DNA of 56,775 nt from Spirochaetota bacterium (GTDB lineage Bacteria; Spirochaetota; UBA4802; UB4802). This document shows, piece by piece, positions 36,154 through 45,102 of the stretch. A program made the translations under genes and the position numbers. Location: assembly GCA_029548025.1 (NCBI GenBank), contig JAKPOE010000010.1:1-56775 (forward strand), read 5' to 3'. The notes below the pieces were generated by a model. The model worked only from the letters and a program-made list of their open reading frames with translations. It ran no database searches and had not been told where the DNA came from. The stretch's first letter is position 1; every line of letters begins with the position of its first letter.

Positions 36154-37101
36154 ATGATTTATCCAATTAAATTATTCTCGGGAACATCAAATTATGCATT
36201 AGCTCAGGATATAGCTCATTATTTAGGTATTGAGCTTTCTGAAATTGAAATAAAAAAATTTAAAGATGGTGAAATATCTGTTAAAATTCTGGAGAATGTT
36301 CGCAGCGTTGATGTTTTTTTAATACAATCTACCAGCAATCCTGCCAATGATAACATAATGGAATTGCTGTTGATGGTAGATGCCGCAATGCGTGCTTCTG
36401 CTCAGCGTATTACTGCAGTTATCCCTTATTATGGTTATGCACGACAGGACCGAAAAGTTGAACCGCGTGTTCCTATCTCTGCCAAGCTTATAGCTAACAT
36501 GCTCCATGCTGCAGGTGTCAACCGTGTTCTTACCATGGAGTTACATTCCGATCAAATTCAGGGTTTTTTTGATATCCCCGTAGATAATCTCTTTGCATCT
36601 CCAGTTGTTATTGAATATGTCAATGAATTGAATATACAAAATCCAACAGTGGTTTCTCCTGATGCAGGTGGAACTGAACGTGCTCGATTTTTAGCTCGTA
36701 ATATCAGTGCCGAATTAGCAATCGTTGACAAGCGAAGACCAGAACCAAACAAATCGGAGGTGATGAATATCATTGGCGAGGAAAGCGTTAAAAATCACAA
36801 CTGCATTATCATTGATGATATGATTGATACAGCAGGTTCTATAGCACAAGCAGCAAATGCCTTAAAGAAGAGTGGAGCAAAAGATATTTATTGTACTGCC
36901 ACGCATGCAGTGTTATCCGACAATGCTATCGAAAAACTTAAAAAGGCTGAATTTAAAGAAATCATATTAACCAATACAATAGATATCCCTGAACATAAAA
37001 TATTACCCAATATGAAAATACTATCTATGGCACCACTTTTTGGAGAGGCAATACGAAGAATTCATAATGGAGAATCGGTAAGTTCATTATTTATACGATA
37101 A
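36154..37101 (+). CDS. prs: Ribose-phosphate pyrophosphokinase
   Basis: 315 residues from ATG 36154, the standard length. 'LFSGTSNYALAQDIAHYLG' opens the chain; 'PYYGYARQDRKVEPRVPISAKL' is the ATP/flexible region, 'LTMELHSDQIQGFFDIPVDNL' is conserved, and the PRPP loop is 'IIDDMIDTAGS'. Makes PRPP from ribose-5-phosphate and ATP for nucleotide, His and Trp synthesis. It follows glmU by 7 bases, so they are co-transcribed. Confidence 0.96.
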   Translation: MIYPIKLFSGTSNYALAQDIAHYLGIELSEIEIKKFKDGEISVKILENVRSVDVFLIQSTSNPANDNIMELLLMVDAAMRASAQRITAVIPYYGYARQDRKVEPRVPISAKLIANMLHAAGVNRVLTMELHSDQIQGFFDIPVDNLFASPVVIEYVNELNIQNPTVVSPDAGGTERARFLARNISAELAIVDKRRPEPNKSEVMNIIGEESVKNHNCIIIDDMIDTAGSIAQAANALKKSGAKDIYCTATHAVLSDNAIEKLKKAEFKEIILTNTIDIPEHKILPNMKILSMAPLFGEAIRRIHNGESVSSLFIR

Positions 37102-37119
37102 TGTCATAGTAAATAATTA

Positions 37120-37147
37120 TTGAATTTTATACCATTTTTACTATAAT
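37120..37147 (+). promoter_or_regulatory. Promoter of rplY
   Basis: TTGAAT (37120-37125) and TATAAT (37142-37147) separated by 16 bases in the 75-base gap between prs and rplY. Confidence 0.5.
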
Positions 37148-37176
37148 GTATATTAAATTATCTGGAAGAGGTTGAT

Positions 37177-37800
37177 ATGGAAGCACAAGTATTACCAATT
37201 AAAACGAGATCAGAAATTGGGAAAAATGCCAATCATAGGCTCAGAGCACAGGGATACATCCCTGCTGTTCTATACTCCCATGGCGTATCACAGGCTGTAA
37301 TGGTTGAGAAGAAGAATTTCTTTAAAATCTTCAAGGGACATATATCAGAAAATCTGCTCATTGACCTCCAATTTAATGATCATTCCAGTGCCCCGGTAAA
37401 AGCTTTTATAAAGGATTATCAACGACACCCTATAACGGATGAAATTTTACACCTTGATTTTTTTAAAGTAACAATGACCGAGACCATAACTACCAAAGCA
37501 CCTATAGAAATTATTGGAACTTCTATTGGTGTTAAGCAGGGTGGGATTTTAGAAGTAATTGAGCGCGAAATTGAAGTTGAGTGCCTACCAGCAGATTTAC
37601 CTGAAAAGGTTCAAATTGATGTAACAAATTTAGCAATCGGGCAATCTATACATGTAAAGGATATTATAGCTCCAAACGGTGTTAAGATCCTAAGTTCACC
37701 TGAATCGGTTATTGTAGCTGTACTTGCACCACATAAAGCCACCGAAGAGGTTGCACAACCAGCTGGGGAACAACCTCAAGAAACTGTTGAAGAACAGTAA
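37177..37800 (+). CDS. rplY: 50S ribosomal protein L25 (Ctc/TL5 type)
   Basis: 207 residues. The N-terminal 5S-rRNA-binding domain starts 'LPIKTRSEIGKNANHRLRAQGYIPAVLY'. The C-terminal TL5-type beta domain ('VKQGGILEVIEREIEVECLPADLPEKVQIDV') and a Glu/Gln-rich tail follow. The length matches the long Ctc form. Directly upstream of the pth-like gene, 25 bases apart. Confidence 0.93.
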   Translation: MEAQVLPIKTRSEIGKNANHRLRAQGYIPAVLYSHGVSQAVMVEKKNFFKIFKGHISENLLIDLQFNDHSSAPVKAFIKDYQRHPITDEILHLDFFKVTMTETITTKAPIEIIGTSIGVKQGGILEVIEREIEVECLPADLPEKVQIDVTNLAIGQSIHVKDIIAPNGVKILSSPESVIVAVLAPHKATEEVAQPAGEQPQETVEEQ

Positions 37801-37825
37801 TTATTTAGTAATGAGGTGTATGTAA

Positions 37826-38440
37826 TTGAAATTAATCGTAGGATTTGGAAATCCAGGCGAAGAATACTTCAATAACAGGCAAAACATTGGCTTTAAGGTT
37901 GTCGATATTCTTGGCAATAACGAGAATATTGACATACGTGTCAAAAAGAAAAAATCTATCATTGGACGTGGCAAAATTTCAGGTGAGGATGTCGTTTTGT
38001 TGAAACCTCAAACCTTTGTTACCCTTATTGGTGAGTCAGTGCTGTATATTGCTTCTTTTTTACGTATCAATGTCCGTGATATTATCTGTGTCCTGGAAGA
38101 TTCGTCTTTGCCTCTGGGCGAAATTCGTGTTGATTCCATTATGTCCAAGCTCAAGCACCCTGGAATAGAATCTATGACAAAGGCTTTGAAATCCGATAGA
38201 TTTGCAAAAGTACGAATTGGTATTGGCTACCCACATAAAGGCATAACGATGGAAGAACATCTGTTAAATGATTTCTCAGACGATGAAAATTTTATCTTAA
38301 TAGATGTTCTCAATAAAGCCGAGGAGGTAGTACGAATGCTCATTAGCCACAGTATCGAAGAAATACAAAACAAATATAATCCTGAAGGTGCGCTGAAAAT
38401 TAAAAAACGGCAATTGCCCAGGATACGTATCCGTAGATAA
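37826..38440 (+). CDS. pth: Peptidyl-tRNA hydrolase homologue lacking catalytic residues
   Basis: 204 residues from a TTG start (GAGGTG 7 bases upstream). The fold is clearly Pth: 'LIVGFGNPGEEY', 'LLKPQTFV', 'ASFLRIN', 'LPLGEIRV' and 'KVRIGIGYPH' line up with the E. coli enzyme. However, the catalytic His20 is Gln19 ('NNRQNIG' where 'TRHNAG' is expected), Asn68 is Thr66, Asp93 is Glu91 and Asn114 is Pro112. Only the first Asn (N9) is kept. The C-terminus carries a basic tail ('LKIKKRQLPRIRIRR') that could bind RNA. It occupies the normal place after rplY. I infer loss of hydrolase activity and perhaps a tRNA- or ribosome-binding role. Confidence 0.85.
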   Translation: MKLIVGFGNPGEEYFNNRQNIGFKVVDILGNNENIDIRVKKKKSIIGRGKISGEDVVLLKPQTFVTLIGESVLYIASFLRINVRDIICVLEDSSLPLGEIRVDSIMSKLKHPGIESMTKALKSDRFAKVRIGIGYPHKGITMEEHLLNDFSDDENFILIDVLNKAEEVVRMLISHSIEEIQNKYNPEGALKIKKRQLPRIRIRR

Positions 38441-38507
38441 GCATTTCCTTTTAACTTACTTCCTTTCTCATCCGATAATATCAATAAAAGTATACCTAAT
38501 AACCACT

Positions 38508-39785
38508 ATGAATACCAAACTACCAATTTTAATTACATTATTGTTATCATTTTTCATGAACAGCTACCTGTTTGGACAGAATTATAAAGATGCTATACAC
38601 CAAAAAAAATTCTCTGAAGCTTTGACAATTATCCAATCCAAGCTTGACGATATATATTCAAAAAGATCCATTGAAAAGCAGATACCAACCACCTATGTTG
38701 CCATTGAAAAGATTGAAGAAGGGGTTGATTTACAAAAGATTTTTTCAGAAAGAAAGATACAGCCATATTTTATAGAAAATAACGATACCCTCTATGCATT
38801 ACATGCTGATGCAGCACTTTGTTATCAAAACATCTACAAATATCATGAAGCATTACAGCATTATTTTCAGGCATTACGCTTTACAACAATTGGAGAAAAG
38901 GATCATACAATCTTTTATTCAATAGCACAAATTTTTAAAAAAATAAATAAATTTAATGCGTATGTGCTCTATTTAGAGGAAGCGTATGAAATTAAACCAG
39001 ATAATTATGATTATTCTTTAGAACTATCCTTAGCTCTTTCATCTGGCAAGAATAAAAAGAAAGCTTTATTTCATCTCAACCGTTATATTGCATCAAAAGG
39101 TGATAGTGTTCCCCCCAATCTCTATCTGATCGCTGCAAACTGCTATGAATCAATAGGAGATTACATCAAAGCATCCGAACAATATACATTATACCTTCAT
39201 CATAAACCCAATGATTACGCTGTTCTCTTTGCATTAGGCTACCTTGCTTATACAAAAATTTCGGATATGAAGTTAGCATACAAATCATTTATAAATGCTA
39301 TCCCACTTTTCAATGAAAATGATTGGGTATTAAAAGGACTATCTTATACAATGTTAGGTGATATTGAATGTATGGATCTTAATTACAAAAATGGTTTAGA
39401 ATACTATCTACAGTCAATAGCCATATCGGAAAATATGAAAAAAATAATAGATGAAAAAAAAGCCAATATTAATACAATCAATGATAAAATAAACGTAATT
39501 AAATCAACATTGCTTGCTAATAAAGATATTGCATTATACCCCCAATATCAAACGCTAATGGATGAATTAGGAAACAATGAACTTGAATTACGGCAGCTTG
39601 AACATGAATACAGCAAATTGAATGCAGGATTACTATCGTTTAAAATTGCTGTCGCCCATGAGAATATGATGCAATTTGCGCAAGCAATTGAATGGTATAA
39701 CAAAACCATTGAGTATGGAATTAAAATAAGAGAATCCAGCAAAAAAATTGAAAAATTACAGCTAAAAATTTCCAGAGGATTTTAA
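38508..39785 (+). CDS. Secreted or periplasmic TPR-repeat protein
   Basis: 425 residues, no named family. A signal peptide (about 1-23, 'ILITLLLSFFMNSYLFGQ') is followed by several TPR units between about 95 and 310 ('ALHADAALCYQNIYKYHEALQHYFQAL', 'YLIAANCYESIGDYIKASEQY'). A coiled-coil stretch (about 310-375) and a final TPR-like pair end it. Probably a scaffold outside the cytoplasm. It sits between the pth-like gene and yebC on the same strand. Confidence 0.75.
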   Translation: MNTKLPILITLLLSFFMNSYLFGQNYKDAIHQKKFSEALTIIQSKLDDIYSKRSIEKQIPTTYVAIEKIEEGVDLQKIFSERKIQPYFIENNDTLYALHADAALCYQNIYKYHEALQHYFQALRFTTIGEKDHTIFYSIAQIFKKINKFNAYVLYLEEAYEIKPDNYDYSLELSLALSSGKNKKKALFHLNRYIASKGDSVPPNLYLIAANCYESIGDYIKASEQYTLYLHHKPNDYAVLFALGYLAYTKISDMKLAYKSFINAIPLFNENDWVLKGLSYTMLGDIECMDLNYKNGLEYYLQSIAISENMKKIIDEKKANINTINDKINVIKSTLLANKDIALYPQYQTLMDELGNNELELRQLEHEYSKLNAGLLSFKIAVAHENMMQFAQAIEWYNKTIEYGIKIRESSKKIEKLQLKISRGF

Positions 39786-39910
39786 TAAAAATTTTTTTAT
39801 TGAAAAGATGTATTATTTTATTAATGACAAAATCAATGACATTTCTAACATTCGTCATTACTTTAGTTTTTACTTCATGTTTACAAATTGTATTGTGAGG
39901 AGCATTCATT

Positions 39911-40657
39911 ATGTCAGGGCACTCTAAATGGGCTAATATTAAGCACAGAAAAGCTGCACAGGATGCAAAAAAGGGAAAAATATTTACCAAATTTATACGG
40001 GAAATCACCGTTGCCGCTCGCGTCGGTGGTGATGACCTCAATAGCAATCCTCGTTTACGGACTGCTGTTTTAAAAGCGCGTGAAAACAATATGCCAATGG
40101 AAAACATTGAACGGGCAATAAAAAAAGGGACGGGAGCTCTTGATGGTTCAACATACGAAGAAGTACGCTATGAAGGGTACGGCCCCGGTGGGGTTGCCAT
40201 CATGGTTGACTGCATGACTGACAATAAAAATAGAACAACGCCAGAGATACGCACTATATTTTCAAAAAATGGCGGAAATTTAGGCGAATCTGGATGTGTT
40301 TCATTCCTTTTTATTAGAAAAGGCGTCATTAACATTGATGCAAATGCAACAAATGAGGATAAGGTTATGGAAATCCTCCTTGATTATGATGTTGAGGATA
40401 TAAAAACTGAAGATACTACCATTGTTGTCTATACCTCTCCTGATAAATTTAATGACATATTAGAAATCATACGTTCTCACAATCTGCCAACATTAAATAG
40501 TGAAATAACCTATATTCCCAAAACAACCATCAATCTGGAAGGGCAAAAAGCATCACAATGTTTACGATTGATCGAAGCTCTTGAAGATCATGATGACGTA
40601 CAGGATGTATACGCCAATTTTGATATCCCGGATGATATTATTAATAGTATGAGCTAA
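39911..40657 (+). CDS. yebC: YebC/PmpR family protein
   Basis: 248 residues. The near-invariant opening 'MSGHSKWANIKHRKAAQDAKKGKIFTK' and 'GYGPGGVAIMV' are diagnostic. Family members act as DNA-binding regulators or, as shown for the YebC2 type, help translation through proline stretches. A GAGGAG ribosome site lies 9 bases upstream. Followed immediately by ruvC and ruvA, the conserved yebC-ruvCA order. Confidence 0.95.
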   Translation: MSGHSKWANIKHRKAAQDAKKGKIFTKFIREITVAARVGGDDLNSNPRLRTAVLKARENNMPMENIERAIKKGTGALDGSTYEEVRYEGYGPGGVAIMVDCMTDNKNRTTPEIRTIFSKNGGNLGESGCVSFLFIRKGVINIDANATNEDKVMEILLDYDVEDIKTEDTTIVVYTSPDKFNDILEIIRSHNLPTLNSEITYIPKTTINLEGQKASQCLRLIEALEDHDDVQDVYANFDIPDDIINSMS

Positions 40658-40662
40658 TCGAT

Positions 40663-41151
40663 GTGGCAACTATAATGGGAATTGACCCCGGTTATGGACG
40701 CTGTGGTTGGGCGATAGTAACCGATAGATTAACCTATATTGACTGTGGTGTTATTGAAACAACTCCTGGTGACGAAGGTGAAAGACTTTTTACTATATAT
40801 CAAAGTGTAGGTGATTTAATTGCTTTATATCAGCCTCAATCGTGTGGATTGGAAAAATTGTTTTTCAGTAAAAATACTAAAACTGCTCTATCGGTAGTGC
40901 AGGTCATAGGTGTTTGTAAGTTAATACTAACTCAGCATGCTATACCTTATTCTGAATATACACCAATGCAGATAAAACAATCTATTACCGGATATGGAAG
41001 ATCTTCAAAAGAGCAACTATCGACCATGCTGAGAAAAATTTTAAAATGCGATACAATACATAATTATGATGATGCATTTGATGCAATTGCAATAGCACTA
41101 TGTCATTGTCTGGCAACTCCAGAAAGATCATTATTACACCAAAAAGTATAA
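40663..41151 (+). CDS. ruvC: Crossover junction endodeoxyribonuclease RuvC
   Basis: 162 residues from a GTG start 5 bases after yebC. The four acidic catalytic residues are all present: Asp in 'GIDPGYGRCGW' (about 7), Glu in 'GLEKLFF' (about 66), and the Asp pair in 'YDDAFDAIAIALCH' near 139-142. Cuts Holliday junctions as a dimer with RuvAB. ruvB is not in the window. Confidence 0.94.
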   Translation: MATIMGIDPGYGRCGWAIVTDRLTYIDCGVIETTPGDEGERLFTIYQSVGDLIALYQPQSCGLEKLFFSKNTKTALSVVQVIGVCKLILTQHAIPYSEYTPMQIKQSITGYGRSSKEQLSTMLRKILKCDTIHNYDDAFDAIAIALCHCLATPERSLLHQKV

Positions 41152-41175
41152 ATTTATTTCAATTTTGAGTTTTAT

Positions 41176-41760
41176 ATGATTGCATTTCTTAAAGGCAAAA
41201 AAATATCTATTAAACCAACAAAAGTTATCGTTGATGTTAATGGGGTAGGGTACGAGGTTACCATCCCCCTATCTACCTATGAAAAAATAAGTTCTGTAGC
41301 TACTATCGAGCTTTATATTGCTATGGTAGTCAGAGAAAACTCCGTTGCCCTGTATGGCTTTAGTTCAGAAGAAGAAAAGCAGATGTTTGCAATCCTTACA
41401 TCAATTCCCGGGGTAGGCCCATCCATTGCAATATCAATTTTATCATCTATGTCGCCTCACTATATTACCAACGCCGTGAAAGCTGAAAATATTCTTGCCT
41501 TTACCGCTATACCAGGAATTGGAAAAAGTAAAAGCGAAAAAATAATCTTTGAACTAAAACGCAAACTTCGGAAATTAGAAGCCACTGTTCAGCATCCTGC
41601 TACAACATCCCCCGATAGACAGGACGCTATCGATGCATTGGTGTCATTAGGCTTTGATGAAAAACTTGCAATGTCTACTATTTCTTCAATTATCACAAGC
41701 AATCCTGATTGTGATTTAGAGACAATAATCCGATTATCATTGAAACAATTATCGCAATAA
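41176..41760 (+). CDS. ruvA: Holliday junction branch migration protein RuvA
   Basis: 194 residues. N-terminal OB fold 'MIAFLKGKKISI....VIVDVNGVGYEV', then helix-hairpin-helix units 'LTSIPGVGPSIAISILSSM' and 'FTAIPGIGKSKSEKIIFELK', then the C-terminal RuvB-contact domain ('DALVSLGF'). Binds four-way junctions. Last gene of the plus-strand block. Confidence 0.95.
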   Translation: MIAFLKGKKISIKPTKVIVDVNGVGYEVTIPLSTYEKISSVATIELYIAMVVRENSVALYGFSSEEEKQMFAILTSIPGVGPSIAISILSSMSPHYITNAVKAENILAFTAIPGIGKSKSEKIIFELKRKLRKLEATVQHPATTSPDRQDAIDALVSLGFDEKLAMSTISSIITSNPDCDLETIIRLSLKQLSQ

Positions 41761-41863
41761 TCATGGATATTGATTTATCATGATTGGAAGTTCTACAGTA
41801 TTGCATGATTAGTGTTGTAAATTTTGCTTGTTTTTGCTTGTTATTTAAAGAGAGTTCATGATG

Positions 41864-41877
41864 GTCAGCATGCTGAC
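41864..41877. repeat. Perfect 14-bp palindrome
   Basis: GTCAGCATGCTGAC, its own reverse complement, 104 bases after ruvA. Function unknown; it could be a protein-binding site or part of the adjoining repeat. Confidence 0.5.
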
Positions 41878-41910
41878 ACTGAGAGGGAATGAAAAAAATA
41901 GTTGCCAGCA

Positions 41911-41976
41911 GTCATCCTGAACTCATTTCGGAATTTACAGTTACATATTGCGATTCCGGTTAAAGCCCGGAATGAC
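41911..41976. repeat. Dispersed palindromic repeat element (REP/RPE-like)
   Basis: Begins GTCATCCTGAACTC and ends CCGGAATGAC. The terminal GTCAT/ATGAC are complementary and an inner ATTCCGG/CCGGAAT hairpin (41953-41973) has a 7-base loop. Strings of the type 'GTCATCCTGAAC...CCGGAATGAC' are familiar as interspersed intergenic repeats in many unrelated bacteria. Only one copy is visible here. Confidence 0.55.
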
Positions 41977-42259
41977 AGGAGTCCATATTATATATTTTCC
42001 GAGGAGTTAAAATTTGATATACAATTGTTATTCATTACAGTTCTTTATTGAAAGAAATCGAATGATAAATGCTTAAACACCTGAATAATAGTAAAATTAA
42101 ACTATATTAAACATAATGAAATATTAAGTCTTATTTATATAATCTAATTTAAACTATTTGTAAATTTTTTTTATGAACATACAATATTATCATTGATTTT
42201 TATAAGTATTTTTTATATTATAAATTTTATAATAAAAATTTATTCAAACGAGGTGCATC

Positions 42260-42796
42260 ATGAAAATTGAAATAACCATATTAGGATTATTGATGGAAGA
42301 AAATCTTTATGGCTATGAAATTAAAAAGCGTATAGTTGAACGCCTTGAAGATTATGTAGATATTAAATTTGGTTCAATTTATTATGCAATTAAGAAAGCA
42401 TTAGATAATGGCTGGGTAAAAAAAATAGGTACCGAAAAGGAAGGAGGTAATCCTGAGCGGTACATATATCAAATACTGCCTGACGGACGAAAATACTATA
42501 AAAAGATGCTGAAACAATATTTTGACCATAATTTCATACATTTTGATATTGATATCGTATTGATGTTCCTGAATTCTCTTTCTCCTGAACAAAAAGAACA
42601 ATTCATAGAAGATCGTGTTGAGCATATAAAAGATAAGATGAATGCATTAAAAGAAAAAATTGATACTGAATTAAAAAATAATTCACCAAACTCTCAGTTA
42701 CACGTTTATACCTATCTAGAAAATCATCTCAAAGCTGAATTAAACTGGCTGAAATCCCTTAAAAAGGGCGAAGTATTAACAGAGGTTGAACAGTAA
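42260..42796 (+). CDS. PadR family transcriptional regulator
   Basis: 178 residues. Winged-helix N-terminus 'ILGLLMEENLYGYEIKKRI' then 'IKFGSIYYAIKKALDNGWV', the PadR recognition region with the 'GSIY' turn. The wing is 'GGNPERYIYQILPDGRKYY'. The C-terminal two-helix dimerisation arm (about 110-178) is of the Vir-like longer type. A GAGGTG ribosome site precedes the ATG. The adjacent gene is convergent, so its target is not evident. PadR regulators usually sense small phenolics or drugs. Confidence 0.85.
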   Translation: MKIEITILGLLMEENLYGYEIKKRIVERLEDYVDIKFGSIYYAIKKALDNGWVKKIGTEKEGGNPERYIYQILPDGRKYYKKMLKQYFDHNFIHFDIDIVLMFLNSLSPEQKEQFIEDRVEHIKDKMNALKEKIDTELKNNSPNSQLHVYTYLENHLKAELNWLKSLKKGEVLTEVEQ

Positions 42797-42799
42797 GTT

Positions 42800-43843
42800 T
42801 TATTTGTTTAAAATATATTCCAGATAATCAGCTTGTTTGCTCTGAATTAATTTTTCCAGTGTATATTTAAGTTGTGATAGCTCATTTTGATATCTATATG
42901 CTTCAGTTTTGATGAGCTCTTGTCTGGGGGAGTCTGCATAAGCAAGAGCTTTTTTTTCATTTATATCCATAATATGCAACACATTTGCATGATGTTTTTT
43001 AGCTAACGAAACCAGCAATGCTTGCGTCAACTCTGGAGAAGTTGACCTTCTTAAATCTTCCCGTGTTATTTTAGTAACAACAACTGTATTTTGTGCTTTC
43101 AATGTGGCTGTTCTGTGCATTGAAAGCAGCATTGCAATCTCACCGATAACAGTACTTTTTTCAGATATCGTTGCCACTTTTGAATTTTGTATATAAACCT
43201 CTAATTGCCCTGACTCTAATATATACATTGCATCACCCACCGAACCTTCTTCACATAATAGCGAACCAGGAGGAAACTCTATCATATTTGCAGATAGTTC
43301 CCTGGGAGTATCAATTCGTAATGATTCGTTTGCCCGCGAAAATGCTTCACCTTTTTTAAATGTTATGCTGGTTTTAAATTTATCAATTAGATCTTTTAAC
43401 CATGGCAGTTTTCTTTTTTCATATTCCAGTTGCAGTGAATGCACAATAGTGTAATATTCAATACATATATTCCGTTCTTTCACCAGTTGAGAATCGATTT
43501 GCATATTTTTCTTCAAAATGTCATTTGTCAATACAACAACTTTAGCTTCAACTATAGCCAGATTCATGGTAAAAGCAGTATTATTTAAACTCTGTATAAT
43601 AGTATTAGCAGGAATTTTTTTTATTGTTGTACCTTTGACAGCTAAGGCTGTTTCAAGTCTGTGTATATTTTCATACGTTTTGCTGTTTAATACTGGTTCC
43701 GTGGCACCTATAATTACATTCTTCCCCTGCAAAACATATTTATCAGCTTCTGTGACAAATAAAAATACTGTACCATCAGCAATCATATATGCATTATCAG
43801 CAATAGCATTTTTTTTATATAATTGTAAAAGTTGTTCATCCAT
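42800..43843 (-). CDS. Cyclic-nucleotide-binding domain protein with two cNMP folds
   Basis: 347 residues. A degenerate cNMP-like fold occupies about 5-110 and a helical linker follows. The second domain (about 185-310) has 'FPPGSLLCEEGSVGDAMYILESG' and the phosphate cassette 'GEIAMLLSMHRTATLKA' (GE...R.AT), so it probably binds cAMP or cGMP. A helical tail follows; there is no DNA-binding HTH. It overlaps the CheY-like gene upstream by 8 bases, so the two are translated together and may act in one signalling path. Confidence 0.78.
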   Translation of the reverse strand: MDEQLLQLYKKNAIADNAYMIADGTVFLFVTEADKYVLQGKNVIIGATEPVLNSKTYENIHRLETALAVKGTTIKKIPANTIIQSLNNTAFTMNLAIVEAKVVVLTNDILKKNMQIDSQLVKERNICIEYYTIVHSLQLEYEKRKLPWLKDLIDKFKTSITFKKGEAFSRANESLRIDTPRELSANMIEFPPGSLLCEEGSVGDAMYILESGQLEVYIQNSKVATISEKSTVIGEIAMLLSMHRTATLKAQNTVVVTKITREDLRRSTSPELTQALLVSLAKKHHANVLHIMDINEKKALAYADSPRQELIKTEAYRYQNELSQLKYTLEKLIQSKQADYLEYILNK

Positions 43844-44201
43844 TGTTTAAGACTTTTTCTATTGCATCTAATAGTTCCTGCTTTTCAAAAGGTTTTGATA
43901 AAAATAGCCTAGCATTAATATCTTTCTCATTTATTTTTAAAGTTCTTTCATTCAATGCTGATATTATGATGATTTTAGCATCAGGATAATCACTGGTAAT
44001 TTCTGAAATAGCTTCTAATCCATCCTTCCCCCACATGGTAATATCCATGGTAACAACATCGGGTTTCACTTCTTTATACTTTGACAATGCATCTAAACCA
44101 TTATCAACCTCCGCAACAACCTGATGACCTGCCTCCTCTAATGTTTGATGAATAATTCGACGCATAAAACTTGAATCATCAACTATCATACAGCGCGCCA
44201 T
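43836..44201 (-). CDS. CheY-like single-domain response regulator
   Basis: 121 residues from the ATG at 44201 (GAGG 8 bases upstream; an earlier in-frame start at 44237 is less likely). Receiver motifs: acidic pair 'IVDDSS', phospho-Asp in 'VTMDITMWGKDG', Thr/Ser in 'IIISALNE' and Lys in 'FLSKPFEKQEL'. No output domain. The cognate kinase is not in the window. Coupled to the cyclic-nucleotide-binding gene downstream. Confidence 0.9.
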   Translation of the reverse strand: MARCMIVDDSSFMRRIIHQTLEEAGHQVVAEVDNGLDALSKYKEVKPDVVTMDITMWGKDGLEAISEITSDYPDAKIIIISALNERTLKINEKDINARLFLSKPFEKQELLDAIEKVLNNG

Positions 44202-44307
44202 TTTCATAACCTCAATAACAATTAATATTACACACAATTACTATTGACAATGCAATCTACTCATACTACTAATAACCATATAACTATATTTACGTCAAGG
44301 CTTTATT

Positions 44308-45033
44308 ATGCACATCAAAATGAAAGAAAAGCAAATTACCAAATATGTCAAAACTGTTGGCAAAGCAATCAACACGTATACAATGATAGAAGCAGGCGAT
44401 ACTATTTGCATAGCATTATCAGGCGGTAAAGATTCATTAGTTTGCATGGATGCCTTATATCGCCGGCTATCGTATTTACCTATTCATTATACTCTATATT
44501 GCTGTCATGTAAATGTGACAAATTTTAATAATAAACCAATAAATATTCTTCAATCATACTGTTCAATATATAATATACCCCTGATAATTAAAGACATTAC
44601 ACTTGATCTTTCTATCAAAGGGTCATCCCCGTGCTTTGTTTGTTCATGGTACCGGAGAAAAGCTCTTTTTGAAACAGCAGCACAGCTCAACTGCAAAAAG
44701 ATAGCGTTTGGGCATAATCAAGATGATATAATAACAACCTTTTTTTTAAATATGCTTTATCATGGAAAACTATCGACCATGCCACCAAAATTAAAAATGT
44801 TCAACGGTGCATTGGAAATCATCAGGCCTCTGGCTTTTTTAACCGAAGCACAGATCAAAGGTTATATAAAAGCCCTTCCACTATCACCTATTGAAAATGA
44901 ATGTCCTTACAAAGATTGCACAAAACGATATCAAATGAAAGAACTTTTAAAAAATCTTAATAAAACAATCAAAGGAGCCCAGACAAATATTTTTCATTCA
45001 TTGAGCCATTGGGATGATGACTATTTACTTTAA
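44308..45033 (+). CDS. ttcA: tRNA 2-thiocytidine biosynthesis protein TtcA (family)
   Basis: 241 residues. The PP-loop 'IALSGGKDSLVCMDAL' activates the base, CxxC is 'PCFVCSWYRRKALFETA', and a further cysteine pair is 'ENECPYKDCTKRY', together suggesting the [4Fe-4S] form. 'AFGHNQDDIITTFFLNMLYHG' is the conserved family block. Known role: ATP-dependent thiolation of cytidine 32 in tRNA. Stand-alone gene, divergent from the receiver gene and convergent with the hydrogenase operon. Confidence 0.85.
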   Translation: MHIKMKEKQITKYVKTVGKAINTYTMIEAGDTICIALSGGKDSLVCMDALYRRLSYLPIHYTLYCCHVNVTNFNNKPINILQSYCSIYNIPLIIKDITLDLSIKGSSPCFVCSWYRRKALFETAAQLNCKKIAFGHNQDDIITTFFLNMLYHGKLSTMPPKLKMFNGALEIIRPLAFLTEAQIKGYIKALPLSPIENECPYKDCTKRYQMKELLKNLNKTIKGAQTNIFHSLSHWDDDYLL

Positions 45034-45102
45034 GTTTTTCCACACCCACCCGATGGTCTGAAACAATATATCTCATCACCATTATGTAGCTTTTTATATA
45101 TT

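Larger units (their letters stand above)
41761..42259. other. 499-base intergenic region with palindromic elements
   Basis: The left half carries a perfect 14-base palindrome (41864-41877) and a dispersed-repeat-like element (41911-41976). The right half is extremely A+T-rich and must contain the promoter of the padR-like gene. No gene is seen. Confidence 0.6.
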
